Shown piece after piece: positions 8,005 through 15,454 of a stretch of 37,328 nucleotides of DNA. Made by a program: the position numbers and the translations under genes. The DNA is from Pseudomonas sp. Lineage in GTDB: Bacteria > Pseudomonadota > Gammaproteobacteria > Pseudomonadales > Pseudomonadaceae. The DNA is taken from assembly GCF_017744435.1 (NCBI RefSeq), contig NZ_JAGIBG010000044.1:1-37328 (forward strand), read 5' to 3'. Each line of letters starts with the position of its first letter. Position 1 is the stretch's first letter. The notes below the pieces were generated by a model, which was not told where the DNA came from, made no database searches, and was given only the letters and a program-made list of their open reading frames with translations.

Positions 8005-8107
8005 CCCTTCGCGGGCATGCCCGCTCCCACAGGTGACGTGCAGTGCTTGAGTGCATGCTGTACCTGTGGGAGCGGGCTTGTCGGGACGCCGAACCGCCGC
8101 GAAGGGC
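8005..8107. repeat. Inverted REP pair between phaD and phaF
   Basis: A unit at 8005-8033 (CCCTTCGCGGGCATGCCCGC, then a TCCCACAGG end) faces an inverted partner at 8062-8107. The right-hand partner carries an extra segment, GACGCCGAACCGCCGC, before its GAAGGG end, a form also seen near the right edge of the window. The pair lies between the convergent ends of phaD and phaF, where it could act as a bidirectional transcript end. Confidence 0.8.
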
Positions 8108-8119
8108 GCTACACCGCTA

Positions 8120-8881
8120 TCAGAGCAGCGAGCCGGTGCTGGCTGGAGCCGAAGGCGGGTTGCTGGCCGGGGCCGCAGTAGGCGCCGGTGCTGCGGTAGC
8201 GGCCGGCGCGGCGCTGGCCACTGGTGCTGCCGGTTTGGCGGCGACTGGTTTGGCCGGGGCCTTCTTCACCGCCGGTTTCTTCGCGGCGGCAGGCTTGGCT
8301 GCAACAGGCTTGGCAGCCGGTTTCGCCGCAGGCTTGGCCGCTGCAGTCTTGGCAGCCGGTTTCGCCGCGGCTGGTTTGGCCGCTGCAGTTTTTGCCGCCG
8401 GCTTGGCCAATGGCTTGGCCGCTGCCTTGCTCGCTGCTGGTTTGGCCGCGGCAGAGCGCGAGGAGATCGGGGTGACCGATGCGCCGGTCAGTTTCTCGAT
8501 CTGCTTGGTCAGGCTGTCGACCTGCTGGTGAAGGGCCTTGATTTCGTTGCGGCTCGGTACGCCCAGGCGCGAAATGGCGCTGTTCAGGCGCTTGTCGAAA
8601 GCCTCTTCGAGTTCGCTCCACTTGCCCAGGGCACGGTCCTTCACGCCCGATACGCGCGAAGTGGTCGAGGACTTGGCAGTTTCAGCTACATCTTCAGCGG
8701 TCTTCTTCGCTTGCTTCTCAGCCTTCTCGCCATCCTTCACCAGCGAGTCGAACAGCTTCGGGCCGTCCTGGTCGACTTTCGAATAGATACCCAGCCCCGC
8801 CAGCCAGATCTTGCGGGAGTACTTCTCGATCCCGCCGATCCAGGAGCTGCCTTCTTTGTCGGAATTCTTCTTGCCAGCCAT
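8120..8881 (-). CDS. phaF: PHA granule-associated phasin PhaF
   Basis: PhaF coats PHA granules and binds DNA, which helps distribute granules between daughter cells. The 253-residue product has an N-terminal phasin domain (about residues 1-140, with the YSRKIWLAGLGIYSK motif near 21-35), a heptad-like stretch, and a histone H1-like C-terminal half made of repeated AAKPAA/AKPA units with many lysines (about 155-225), ending in an Ala/Pro-rich tail. The start is ATG 8881 with TAAGGAG just upstream; the frame is open for 34 more codons but those resemble nothing. It follows phaI by ten bases on the same strand. The Ala-Lys-Pro repeats are likely to vary in number between strains. Confidence 0.95.
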   Translation of the reverse strand: MAGKKNSDKEGSSWIGGIEKYSRKIWLAGLGIYSKVDQDGPKLFDSLVKDGEKAEKQAKKTAEDVAETAKSSTTSRVSGVKDRALGKWSELEEAFDKRLNSAISRLGVPSRNEIKALHQQVDSLTKQIEKLTGASVTPISSRSAAAKPAASKAAAKPLAKPAAKTAAAKPAAAKPAAKTAAAKPAAKPAAKPVAAKPAAAKKPAVKKAPAKPVAAKPAAPVASAAPAATAAPAPTAAPASNPPSAPASTGSLL

Positions 8882-8891
8882 CCTGCTCTCC

Positions 8892-9311
8892 TTATGGTTT
8901 GTGCGCGACGCGCTCGAGCAGCTCATGCAGCTGTTCAAGCTTGATGGACAACGCCTCAACGTCATGTTTAGACGGAATGCCAAGGCGATTCAAGGCGCGA
9001 CCTACCCGTGCGTCGAAAGCTCTTTCGATCTTGTCGAGTTGAATCTCGACCTTGCCGCGTACGCGGCTGACTTCTTCACCGGCTTCGTCGAGCTGGTGGT
9101 TGGCGGCATCGAGCTCTTTGTCGATACGCTGCTTGCTGCGTTTCTCGACGCCTTCGCCGGCCTTGACCAGCTCCTTGAAGTAGTCGGAGCCTTCCTGGCC
9201 AACACGGGCGTAGGCGCCGATACCGGCCAGCCAGATCTTGCGTGCGTAGCCACGCACCTCGCCAAGCGTGCCCAGGGCTTCGTCTTTTTTCTTCACAATC
9301 ACTTTGGCCAT
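8892..9311 (-). CDS. phaI: PHA granule-associated phasin PhaI
   Basis: PhaI is a small phasin found on PHA granules. The 139-residue product aligns by eye with the N-terminal domain of PhaF (YARKIWLAGIGAYARVGQEG against YSRKIWLAGLGIYSKVDQDG) but lacks the Lys/Ala/Pro tail. Residues about 60-130 look like an amphipathic coiled coil. The start is ATG 9311, giving MAKVIVKKKDEALG, with a GAGG ribosome site; 30 upstream codons in frame are not family-like. It is the first gene of phaI-phaF. A perfect palindrome at 9364-9375 lies in its upstream region and is a candidate regulator site. Confidence 0.95.
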   Translation of the reverse strand: MAKVIVKKKDEALGTLGEVRGYARKIWLAGIGAYARVGQEGSDYFKELVKAGEGVEKRSKQRIDKELDAANHQLDEAGEEVSRVRGKVEIQLDKIERAFDARVGRALNRLGIPSKHDVEALSIKLEQLHELLERVAHKP

Positions 9312-9363
9312 GCTGTGTACCTCATGCTCATGAGTGGAGGAAAAACCGCCCATGGAGGTTGGG

Positions 9364-9375
9364 CTTGTGCACAAG
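9364..9375. promoter_or_regulatory. Perfect 12-bp palindrome upstream of phaI (candidate operator)
   Basis: CTTGTG-CACAAG is fully self-complementary and lies 53-64 bases before the phaI start, in the divergent gap between phaI and the giant gene starting at 9507. PhaD is known to act on the phaI promoter in P. putida; whether this exact palindrome is its site is my inference. No convincing -35/-10 pair was found beside it. Confidence 0.4.
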
Positions 9376-9506
9376 GTAGGGAAGAAAATTAGAAACCTCA
9401 CCCTAAGCTGAATGCCGCTGCATATCCGTGTGCAGAAATATTGACCACATAACCCGCAGTCTCCAGGCCTAGCGTGCAGGGCTCACTTCAGCGGAGCCTG
9501 CCCCAC

Positions 9507-12077
9507 ATGCCTGATATCTCCACCACCGCGCCCCTGTCCTTCAGGAGCCTTGTCGCCCATCACTTTGCAAGCCGTCCAGACTTGCGCACGGTCATCGCCC
9601 ACGTGAGTTTTGCGGCCCTGCTTGACCGCTACCCGTGGATCGCCAACCAGCACCCCCGACTCGGCTCGCTGGAGGGCATGAGAATCCTCCACGCCGCGAC
9701 GTCCACGACCGAAGCCCGCCAGAGCGACCTGCTGGACACGCTGCTGGAAAGTTTCCTGAACGGCAATAGCCCGTCGCTTACCAGCGCCGATCATCTCAGC
9801 ATCGCACCACCGAAGATCTTCCGTGCCCAGGAGCAAGGCGACAACAGCCGCCTGCAACCGCAAATAGACCTCGACATGCTGAAGCTCAACAGCGACCTGG
9901 ATGCATGCCTGGCGGCACTACCCCAGGCATTCCAGCAGGCGCAGGTCGCCTACTGGAACGGCTGCGAAGACAACACGGAAATATCCCGCCTGGGCTGGCT
10001 CGAGCAGGTCATCAAGGCCGCACTGCTCGACAATGCACATCGCCAGCAGCTGGGTGATGCTGATAAACGCATGCTGTTCAGCCTGCTCGCGGGAGGTGGG
10101 CACGAACTGTCCATCCGGGCCTTGCAGGTCACACTCGGCCTGGGCACAAGCAGCTGGCATCCGCCATTGCCCCACCTGTTGATCACTGCCTTGCATGACA
10201 CTGGCTCACGCCTGCTGTGCTGCCAACCTTCAGGTATTGTCCGCAGCTATAGCGACGAAAGCGCTTTCGCCACAGCGCTGCGCGATGAGTTGGCGGAGCG
10301 CTATCGCTTCGACAGGATGAGCTGGGCGCATCAGGTTGTGCTGGGCGACCCTCTGGCTTATCAGGCAGCCCAGGTGCTGAATGTCATCCTCGATGATGTT
10401 CGCCGTGTTCGCCTGGCCGGCATTCCCAGTGTCGACGCAATGGAAAGTACTTTCAGTGCCGTGAGCAACCCGGCAACACAGTTCCTGAACCAGCCATTCC
10501 TGAACCCGCAGCAGCCGGATATCGAACTGCCGAACTGGCTTGAAACGGCGGGTCCCGATGAACGATTCCGCTACCACGCCGCTCTGCTCGACCTGGCCGC
10601 CCTGCAGGGGCAAGCCAGCGGCGTGACGCCATTTTCCGATATCGAAGACCTCAACAGCTTCGCCAACCGGCGCCTGCGCGAGCGCCTGCAGGCGGACCAT
10701 CCTGACGTGGTTCAGCGCAATCCGGATCACGTGCTGATACGGATTTCCCAGGCCATACCCGCCAGCGCCGCCGCTGACGCGCGTGCGCTTTATCTCAGGT
10801 CCGAAACCCTGACTGAACTCGCCATCGCGCGATTGAAGCTGAATGCCGGCGAAGTGATGACCGGTATGAGCGATGCCGATGGCAAGGGCATTCACGACTG
10901 GCTGAACCTCGAACAGGTCAGGGCCCTGGTGCATGCCGTTGACGTGGGCGCTGAGTATCCTCGCTATGTGAAATCACTGGCCTACGCGCCTCCCCGACAT
11001 GCACAGCGTGTCAGCCAGTACGAGCGAGAATGGCGGAACTCGCTATGGCTGAGCACGCTCCAGGGCCGGATCGAGAAAAACCTGAGTGAGGCTACGCATC
11101 ACGGGTTGGTCGATTTCATTCGCGCCAGGCAAGAGCCGGCGAGCCCGGCACGGCTCGCACCGCTGGCATTGCTGGCCGCGCCGGGCGCCTCGGCACACGA
11201 TATCGTGCACGGGATGTTTCTGATCCACCTGCCCCAAGTCGCGAGCTGGATACTTTATCGCCCGTTCTATCAGCAAGAGACTGTTCGCGAATTCGCCAGC
11301 CTGGAGCTTCTGATGGCAGCGATTCGCGCACCGGGCGAGCTGCAACAGAGCGTTCTCGACTGGTTGGACGCAGATGCCCGGCCGGTGTATGCCGATGGCG
11401 GCTTCATACGCCCTCACCTGCATCAGGGGCTCTCGCAACTGGCCCACCTGTTCGGCCCGGACGCGAGTCTGGTGGCCACCCTTCTCGAAGAGCTCAAGCG
11501 CCCCGTCAGCGCATCGTTCGAGCCCTGGACCGAGCTGCTGCCCAGCAAACTGTTCGACGCCAGGATCAACGCCATGCTGCTATTGGCATCCAACAGCAGC
11601 ACGTCCAACGCTCAAGAGAAATGGGCGCTGGCCAAGCAAGCTGCCTGGGCCGCGTTCAACAGCAGCACGCTGTTCCTGAACGGTACCCTGGCGAATCTGG
11701 TGTGGTTGGTGACTGCCGTGCCCGCATTGAAAGACGACTTCGACGAAGTGCTCCACGCCAACGCGGGGCAAAGAACCGTGGCCGCTACCGACCTGCTGAC
11801 CAATCTGGCGATGCTGCTGGCTCATCGTGGCAGCCGCTGGAAACCAGCGGATCTCGCGCAGGCGGTACCGCAGACGACACATCTCGACGAACCGGCTGCC
11901 CGCAGCGCCAACGACCCGCAAACCGCCGAAAATCCAGGCAAAGCCACTTGGCAGCCGCACAGACCTGACACGTTCCAGATCACCAGCTGGCGCGACAATC
12001 AACGCCTTGGCAGCTTGACCGCAACGCAGCGCAGCGACCTGGCCAGGTTGCAGGCCCCTGTCTCCCTGGATGACTAG
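9507..12077 (+). CDS. N-terminal part of the interrupted DUF6543-like protein
   Basis: If the amber codon is read as a stop, this half makes an 856-residue protein. It holds the N-terminal DUF6543-like region and the central all-helical part, ending in a low-complexity linker rich in Ala, Pro, Thr and Asn. GTG 9474 is an alternative start but lacks the GGAG spacing seen for ATG 9507. The truncated product would lack the segment that begins GLYQVEQRLYAKL and the C-terminal helical domain. Confidence 0.6.
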   Translation: MPDISTTAPLSFRSLVAHHFASRPDLRTVIAHVSFAALLDRYPWIANQHPRLGSLEGMRILHAATSTTEARQSDLLDTLLESFLNGNSPSLTSADHLSIAPPKIFRAQEQGDNSRLQPQIDLDMLKLNSDLDACLAALPQAFQQAQVAYWNGCEDNTEISRLGWLEQVIKAALLDNAHRQQLGDADKRMLFSLLAGGGHELSIRALQVTLGLGTSSWHPPLPHLLITALHDTGSRLLCCQPSGIVRSYSDESAFATALRDELAERYRFDRMSWAHQVVLGDPLAYQAAQVLNVILDDVRRVRLAGIPSVDAMESTFSAVSNPATQFLNQPFLNPQQPDIELPNWLETAGPDERFRYHAALLDLAALQGQASGVTPFSDIEDLNSFANRRLRERLQADHPDVVQRNPDHVLIRISQAIPASAAADARALYLRSETLTELAIARLKLNAGEVMTGMSDADGKGIHDWLNLEQVRALVHAVDVGAEYPRYVKSLAYAPPRHAQRVSQYEREWRNSLWLSTLQGRIEKNLSEATHHGLVDFIRARQEPASPARLAPLALLAAPGASAHDIVHGMFLIHLPQVASWILYRPFYQQETVREFASLELLMAAIRAPGELQQSVLDWLDADARPVYADGGFIRPHLHQGLSQLAHLFGPDASLVATLLEELKRPVSASFEPWTELLPSKLFDARINAMLLLASNSSTSNAQEKWALAKQAAWAAFNSSTLFLNGTLANLVWLVTAVPALKDDFDEVLHANAGQRTVAATDLLTNLAMLLAHRGSRWKPADLAQAVPQTTHLDEPAARSANDPQTAENPGKATWQPHRPDTFQITSWRDNQRLGSLTATQRSDLARLQAPVSLDD
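12075..12077 (+). other. In-frame amber (TAG) codon splitting the giant gene
   Basis: The codons around it read Ser-Leu-Asp-Asp-TAG-Ser-Ala-Ile-Thr-Ser-Gly. A single base change would restore Gln (CAG), Glu (GAG), Lys (AAG) or other sense codons. Nothing else in the frame, upstream or downstream, is disrupted. Confidence 0.85.
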
Positions 12078-12098
12078 AGTGCCATTACCAGCGGCCGC

Positions 12099-14255
12099 TT
12101 GCGTGGCCTGTACCAGGTCGAGCAACGCCTCTACGCAAAGCTCCAGGGAGTGCCCTTCGAGGTGCGGGAAACCTACGGCGGCGTGCAGATCATCGGCCCC
12201 GACGTCAGCCAAGGGGATTGGCAGAACCACTGGGGTGGCGCACCAGACCACTACCACATCGTCGGCCGCGAACGGCTCGCGGGCCCATGGCTGTCGCGCT
12301 GGAACGGCAATTGGGGGCTGGAACTGGCCTTGGCCGGTGGCATGCCCAGAGGCAGGGACGCCCTCCATGCTGAGAACCACCGGCAGTTCGACGCACTGCG
12401 CAGTACCGCTCAAGCCAATAGTGATGCGCTGGCCAAGCTGCAAGCCCTGGTGGCACGCAACACTGAACAGCTCAAGGACTATGACGATTTGGCCGATGCA
12501 TTCAGCCAATCATTCAATGCCCTGGCCGTGCGCGAACTTGCCCTGCTGCCTGAATCACTGATGCAACAGCGTCAGGCATTGCAAACGCTTCGCCGACAGC
12601 TGCACCCCGAACTCAGGGCCGCTGCGCTTTATCTGGAAAAACAGAAAAAGCTGCTACATGAAAACATCGGCATCTTCAGGCAACTGCTTGAACCACGCTT
12701 CCTCAGGCTGAACCGTACGATCGATTTCCAGCGGCGCGTCAGCAGCTGGAGCGAGACGGCCATCGACAATGACATGATGCTGTTCCGACGCCTGCTGGAA
12801 CTGACCGACCACGATCTGTTGCGGGAGCAGTCCATCGGCTTGTTCAAGCATCCGCAAACGCCGGAGCAGCTGCAGCGCTACCAGGCGTTTCGTGATTTGA
12901 CCCAGCAAACGCTGGCCACCACGCGCCGCCTGCTTGAGGTCAGCGAACAACTGGATAGCCTATTGCCCGAAGTGCTCGACGACAGCCAGGTCGACATAAC
13001 CAACAAACGTGAGAAGGTTGATCGGGCTATCCGCCAGCGCCCCTACTCGACGTTGATCATTCGCGCGCAACTGCTCAGCGACCAAGCCTACCTGACCCTC
13101 GACAAGACCCTGCTGACCGTCGAAGCGGCTACCGACCTGCTACCTCTACAGGATGCCCTGAGCAACAAGGCGCTATCGACCACGATGTGGAGCCACGATG
13201 GCCTGGCCTCCGCCGGGCTATCCCGCAAACAGCAGAGTGAAGTGCTCGACGAAGCACTGCGCGAGTACCGCGTGATCCTGGGCAAGGCTCGCTACATGCA
13301 GTCCTTCACGTCACCTGCAATACAGCGCGAAATGCTCGAAGCGTACGTGCAGGAGCTCAGTGCCCTGGTTCGCCAGACAGAAACCCAGCTGAGCAATCTC
13401 CTGGCCAGCATCGAAAGCGGCGTCGCCGCTGCCCCGCCGCGCCCGACCCATCGCGTCCGACTTGGCCGAAGCACGCTGATCCGCACGACCAAGGGCCGCT
13501 CGGTGCTGGTCGAGCGCGATCAGGCGGGCCAGCGCGCGGTCCAGCGCAACCCAATCAACGAGCAACCCGCTGGCACCTATGAGTTGCGTGGTGAGGAATG
13601 GCACGAGCTGACCGAAGGGGAACAACCGGCGCCACAGGACACTGCGGAGCTACGCCGCCGTGCGGCGCGTCTGCTGACGCAAACGGACCAGCGGCTCGCC
13701 CTGGCTGCGCACTATGCCAACGAGCCGAACAGCCTGGCAGACCTCATGGACTGGCAGCTCGACGACCTGCGCAAGGTCGCTCAACGCCTGGAGCACGTCG
13801 AAACCCCCGAGGCCCGTCGCCTGAGCACCCAGCTGCACGATGCCATCACCTTGGTCAGCGATGAAAAACAGCGTCTGCTCACCAATGCCTACCTCAACAC
13901 TCGCCACCCGGACGCCAATGCCTTGCGCTACCTGTTTACGCAAGGGCGCCTGCAGATCAGCCAGAGTACGTCACGCAAGGCACTGCGCACGGCCAATGAT
14001 TTTCTCGACGTGTATGAGGTGCGCGACCGCGAGGCCCCGCAACGGATACTGTGGGAGGCACATTTTCATTACCGCAGCGCCGACATGGCGCCACGCGCCT
14101 TCGCCAAGGCTCATCTGAAATTCTGGGAAGCGCGCGGCAAGGGGCGTGAGGCCAGGCTCGAAGAAGCCGGAACCGCCGCTCAGCGGCTGGAGATCTACCG
14201 TGGCGACCTGCGGCTGGAGCAGGTCACCGACATCATTCCGTTCCCTGCTACCTGA
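12099..14255 (+). CDS. C-terminal part of the interrupted DUF6543-like protein
   Basis: This frame of up to 718 codons continues the same reading frame after the amber codon. The first possible start is TTG 12099, with no ribosome site; the first in-frame ATG (about 12342, in GGMPRGRD) also has none that is convincing. It therefore looks like the rest of one gene rather than an independently translated gene. Contents are a strand-rich block at the beginning, long helical or coiled-coil-like segments in the middle, and an FHYRSADMAPRAF block near the end. The preserved frame over 2.1 kb argues the mutation is recent or tolerated. Confidence 0.55.
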   Translation: MRGLYQVEQRLYAKLQGVPFEVRETYGGVQIIGPDVSQGDWQNHWGGAPDHYHIVGRERLAGPWLSRWNGNWGLELALAGGMPRGRDALHAENHRQFDALRSTAQANSDALAKLQALVARNTEQLKDYDDLADAFSQSFNALAVRELALLPESLMQQRQALQTLRRQLHPELRAAALYLEKQKKLLHENIGIFRQLLEPRFLRLNRTIDFQRRVSSWSETAIDNDMMLFRRLLELTDHDLLREQSIGLFKHPQTPEQLQRYQAFRDLTQQTLATTRRLLEVSEQLDSLLPEVLDDSQVDITNKREKVDRAIRQRPYSTLIIRAQLLSDQAYLTLDKTLLTVEAATDLLPLQDALSNKALSTTMWSHDGLASAGLSRKQQSEVLDEALREYRVILGKARYMQSFTSPAIQREMLEAYVQELSALVRQTETQLSNLLASIESGVAAAPPRPTHRVRLGRSTLIRTTKGRSVLVERDQAGQRAVQRNPINEQPAGTYELRGEEWHELTEGEQPAPQDTAELRRRAARLLTQTDQRLALAAHYANEPNSLADLMDWQLDDLRKVAQRLEHVETPEARRLSTQLHDAITLVSDEKQRLLTNAYLNTRHPDANALRYLFTQGRLQISQSTSRKALRTANDFLDVYEVRDREAPQRILWEAHFHYRSADMAPRAFAKAHLKFWEARGKGREARLEEAGTAAQRLEIYRGDLRLEQVTDIIPFPAT

Positions 14256-14283
14256 GCCACAGCAGCAAATGCAAGGTTCGGCC

Positions 14284-14559
14284 TCAGGCCAGGGCCTTGT
14301 CCAGGGCGCGCTCGATCTCGCCCTTGATGGTAGTGCTCATCATCGACAGCATCATGCCCAGCTTCAGTTCCACGCGGATGCTGTCCTCGCCAATGTGCAC
14401 GCTGCCATTGGCGCCGCTGCGGGCCACATCGACGCGGTCACCGTTCCAGGTGGCCTTGAGGTCGTACTCGCGGCTGAGCTTGTCGACCAGCGCTTCGGCC
14501 TTGGCGCGGGCGGCATCGCGGCCGAGGGAGTGTTTGCGTTCGACGCTGATCTGGGTCAT
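14284..14559 (-). CDS. PHA_gran_rgn family (putative polyhydroxyalkanoic acid system) protein
   Basis: The 91-residue product matches the small family named 'putative polyhydroxyalkanoic acid system protein' (PHA_gran_rgn). Recognisable parts are the MTQISVERKHSLGRDAARAK opening, the 'LSREYDLKATWNGDRVDVARSG' type middle, and an amphipathic LKLGMMLSMMSTTIKGEIERAL end. The fold is probably a small alpha/beta domain with beta strands in the middle. Its biochemical role is not known to me; the family name rests on genomic association with PHA genes. The start is ATG 14559 with AGGAA upstream; 25 in-frame codons before it are not family-like. It is divergent from ubiE and convergent with the giant gene. 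Confidence 0.85.
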   Translation of the reverse strand: MTQISVERKHSLGRDAARAKAEALVDKLSREYDLKATWNGDRVDVARSGANGSVHIGEDSIRVELKLGMMLSMMSTTIKGEIERALDKALA

Positions 14560-14582
14560 GCGGGTGTTCCTGGATATGTAGA

Positions 14583-14598
14583 CATAATCTGCATTATG
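14583..14598. promoter_or_regulatory. Inverted repeat in the gap between the PHA_gran_rgn gene and ubiE
   Basis: CATAAT-CTGC-ATTATG, with 6-base arms, lies 24-39 bases upstream of the minus-strand start at 14559. It could form part of that gene's promoter or an operator. No regulator can be named. Confidence 0.3.
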
Positions 14599-14627
14599 CC
14601 CGCCCCCGCCCCAAGGCACACCCCGCC

Positions 14628-14656
14628 AAGACAAATCCGCCCATTCGCCCTAGAAT
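14628..14656 (+). promoter_or_regulatory. Possible sigma-70 promoter of ubiEJB
   Basis: AAGACA (14628-14633), a 17-base spacer and TAGAAT (14651-14656) fit a sigma-70 promoter (4 of 6 and 5 of 6 consensus bases). It would start transcription about 20 bases before the ubiE ATG. The -10 lies within an imperfect hairpin whose arms (CCGCC-CATTC and GAATGGCGG) are followed by TAATTTTTT, which could alternatively be a terminator. Confidence 0.4.
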
Positions 14657-14683
14657 GGCGGTAATTTTTTCCGGTGAAGCGAT

Positions 14684-15454
14684 ATGAACGACCAGCGCAA
14701 AGGCGACCACGCCGAACCCACCACCCATTTCGGCTACCAGGACGTCCCTGAAAGCCAGAAGGCGAAAAAAGTCGCCGAAGTGTTCCACTCGGTGGCGGCC
14801 AAGTACGACCTGATGAACGACGTGCTCTCCGGCGGCATGCACCGCCTGTGGAAGCGGTTCACCATCGAACTGTCGGGCGTGCGCGCCGGCAGCCGCGTGC
14901 TGGACATCGCCGGCGGTACCGGCGACCTGGCCGCCAAGTTCTCGCGTCTTGTAGGGCCGACCGGGCAGGTGGTGCTCGCCGACATCAACGATTCGATGCT
15001 CAAGGTCGGCCGTGACCGCCTGCTCGACCGTGGCGTGGCCGGCAACATCGAGTTCGTCCAGGCCGATGCCGAGAAGCTGCCATTCCCGGACAACCACTTC
15101 GACTGCGTGACCATCGCCTTCGGCTTGCGCAACGTCACCCACAAGGACGAAGCCATCCGCTCGATGCTGCGTGTGCTCAAGCCAGGTGGCCGCTTGTTGA
15201 TCCTGGAGTTCTCCAAGCCGACCAACAAGCTGATGTCCAAGGCCTACGACGCCTACTCGTTCGCCTTCATGCCGCTGGCCGGCAAGCTGATCACCAATGA
15301 CTCCGAGAGCTACCGTTACCTCGCCGAGTCGATCCGCATGCACCCCGACCAGGAAACCCTCAAGAGCATGATGGTCGAGGCCGGTTTCGACCGCGTCACC
15401 TACCACAACATGACCAGCGGCATCGTTGCCGTGCACCGGGGAATCAAGCCCTGA
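14684..15454 (+). CDS. ubiE: Ubiquinone/menaquinone C-methyltransferase UbiE
   Basis: UbiE is the SAM-dependent C-methyltransferase of ubiquinone (and menaquinone) biosynthesis. The 256-residue product has the SAM-binding motif VLDIAGGTGDLAAKF (about residues 69-83), the ADINDSML acidic loop (about 99-106), the ADAEKLPFPDNHFDCVTIAF block, and the family signature RVLKPGGRLLILEFSKP. The opening 'THFGYQDVPESQKAKKVAEVF' is typical. The start is ATG 14684. Its TGA stop shares one base with the ubiJ start, so ubiE, ubiJ and ubiB are translationally coupled. Confidence 0.97.
   Translation: MNDQRKGDHAEPTTHFGYQDVPESQKAKKVAEVFHSVAAKYDLMNDVLSGGMHRLWKRFTIELSGVRAGSRVLDIAGGTGDLAAKFSRLVGPTGQVVLADINDSMLKVGRDRLLDRGVAGNIEFVQADAEKLPFPDNHFDCVTIAFGLRNVTHKDEAIRSMLRVLKPGGRLLILEFSKPTNKLMSKAYDAYSFAFMPLAGKLITNDSESYRYLAESIRMHPDQETLKSMMVEAGFDRVTYHNMTSGIVAVHRGIKP

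Larger units (their letters stand above)
9507..14255 (+). pseudogene. Giant DUF6543/dermonecrotic-toxin-domain-like gene interrupted by an in-frame amber codon
   Basis: One continuous frame of 1583 codons is broken only by TAG at 12075-12077. The parts before and after are in the same frame, and the seven codons between the TAG and the next reported start are open. The joined product resembles the large (about 1500-1700 residue) Pseudomonas proteins called dermonecrotic toxin domain or DUF6543 proteins. Signs are an AYW...SRLGWLEQVIKAALL segment near residue 150, a WILYRPFYQQETVREF segment in the middle, a GLYQVEQRLYAKLQGVPFEV strand-rich block just after the stop, and a terminal WEAHFHYRSADMAPRAFAKAHLKF block. 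No leucine-rich repeats, ligase domain or signal peptide are seen. The start is ATG 9507 with GGAG at 9493-9496. It is flanked by minus-strand PHA genes. It could be a true nonsense mutant, two split proteins, or a sequencing error. Confidence 0.7.

Noticed and set aside
8005..8107. Possible CRISPR or mobile-element end from repeated GC-rich units
   Set aside because: Units are paired and inverted at operon ends with no regular spacers or transposase gene nearby; they fit REP elements.
8051..8944. Gly/Arg-rich plus-strand frame over phaF
   Set aside because: Produced by reading the Ala-Lys-Pro repeat DNA on the other strand.
9474..9506. GTG 9474 as start of the giant gene
   Set aside because: It lacks a suitable ribosome site, whereas ATG 9507 has GGAG ten bases ahead.
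12075..12077. Programmed stop-codon recoding (selenocysteine or pyrrolysine)
   Set aside because: The codon is TAG, not TGA, so selenocysteine is excluded; pyrrolysine is not expected in Pseudomonas, and no recoding signal could be recognised. A plain nonsense change is simpler.
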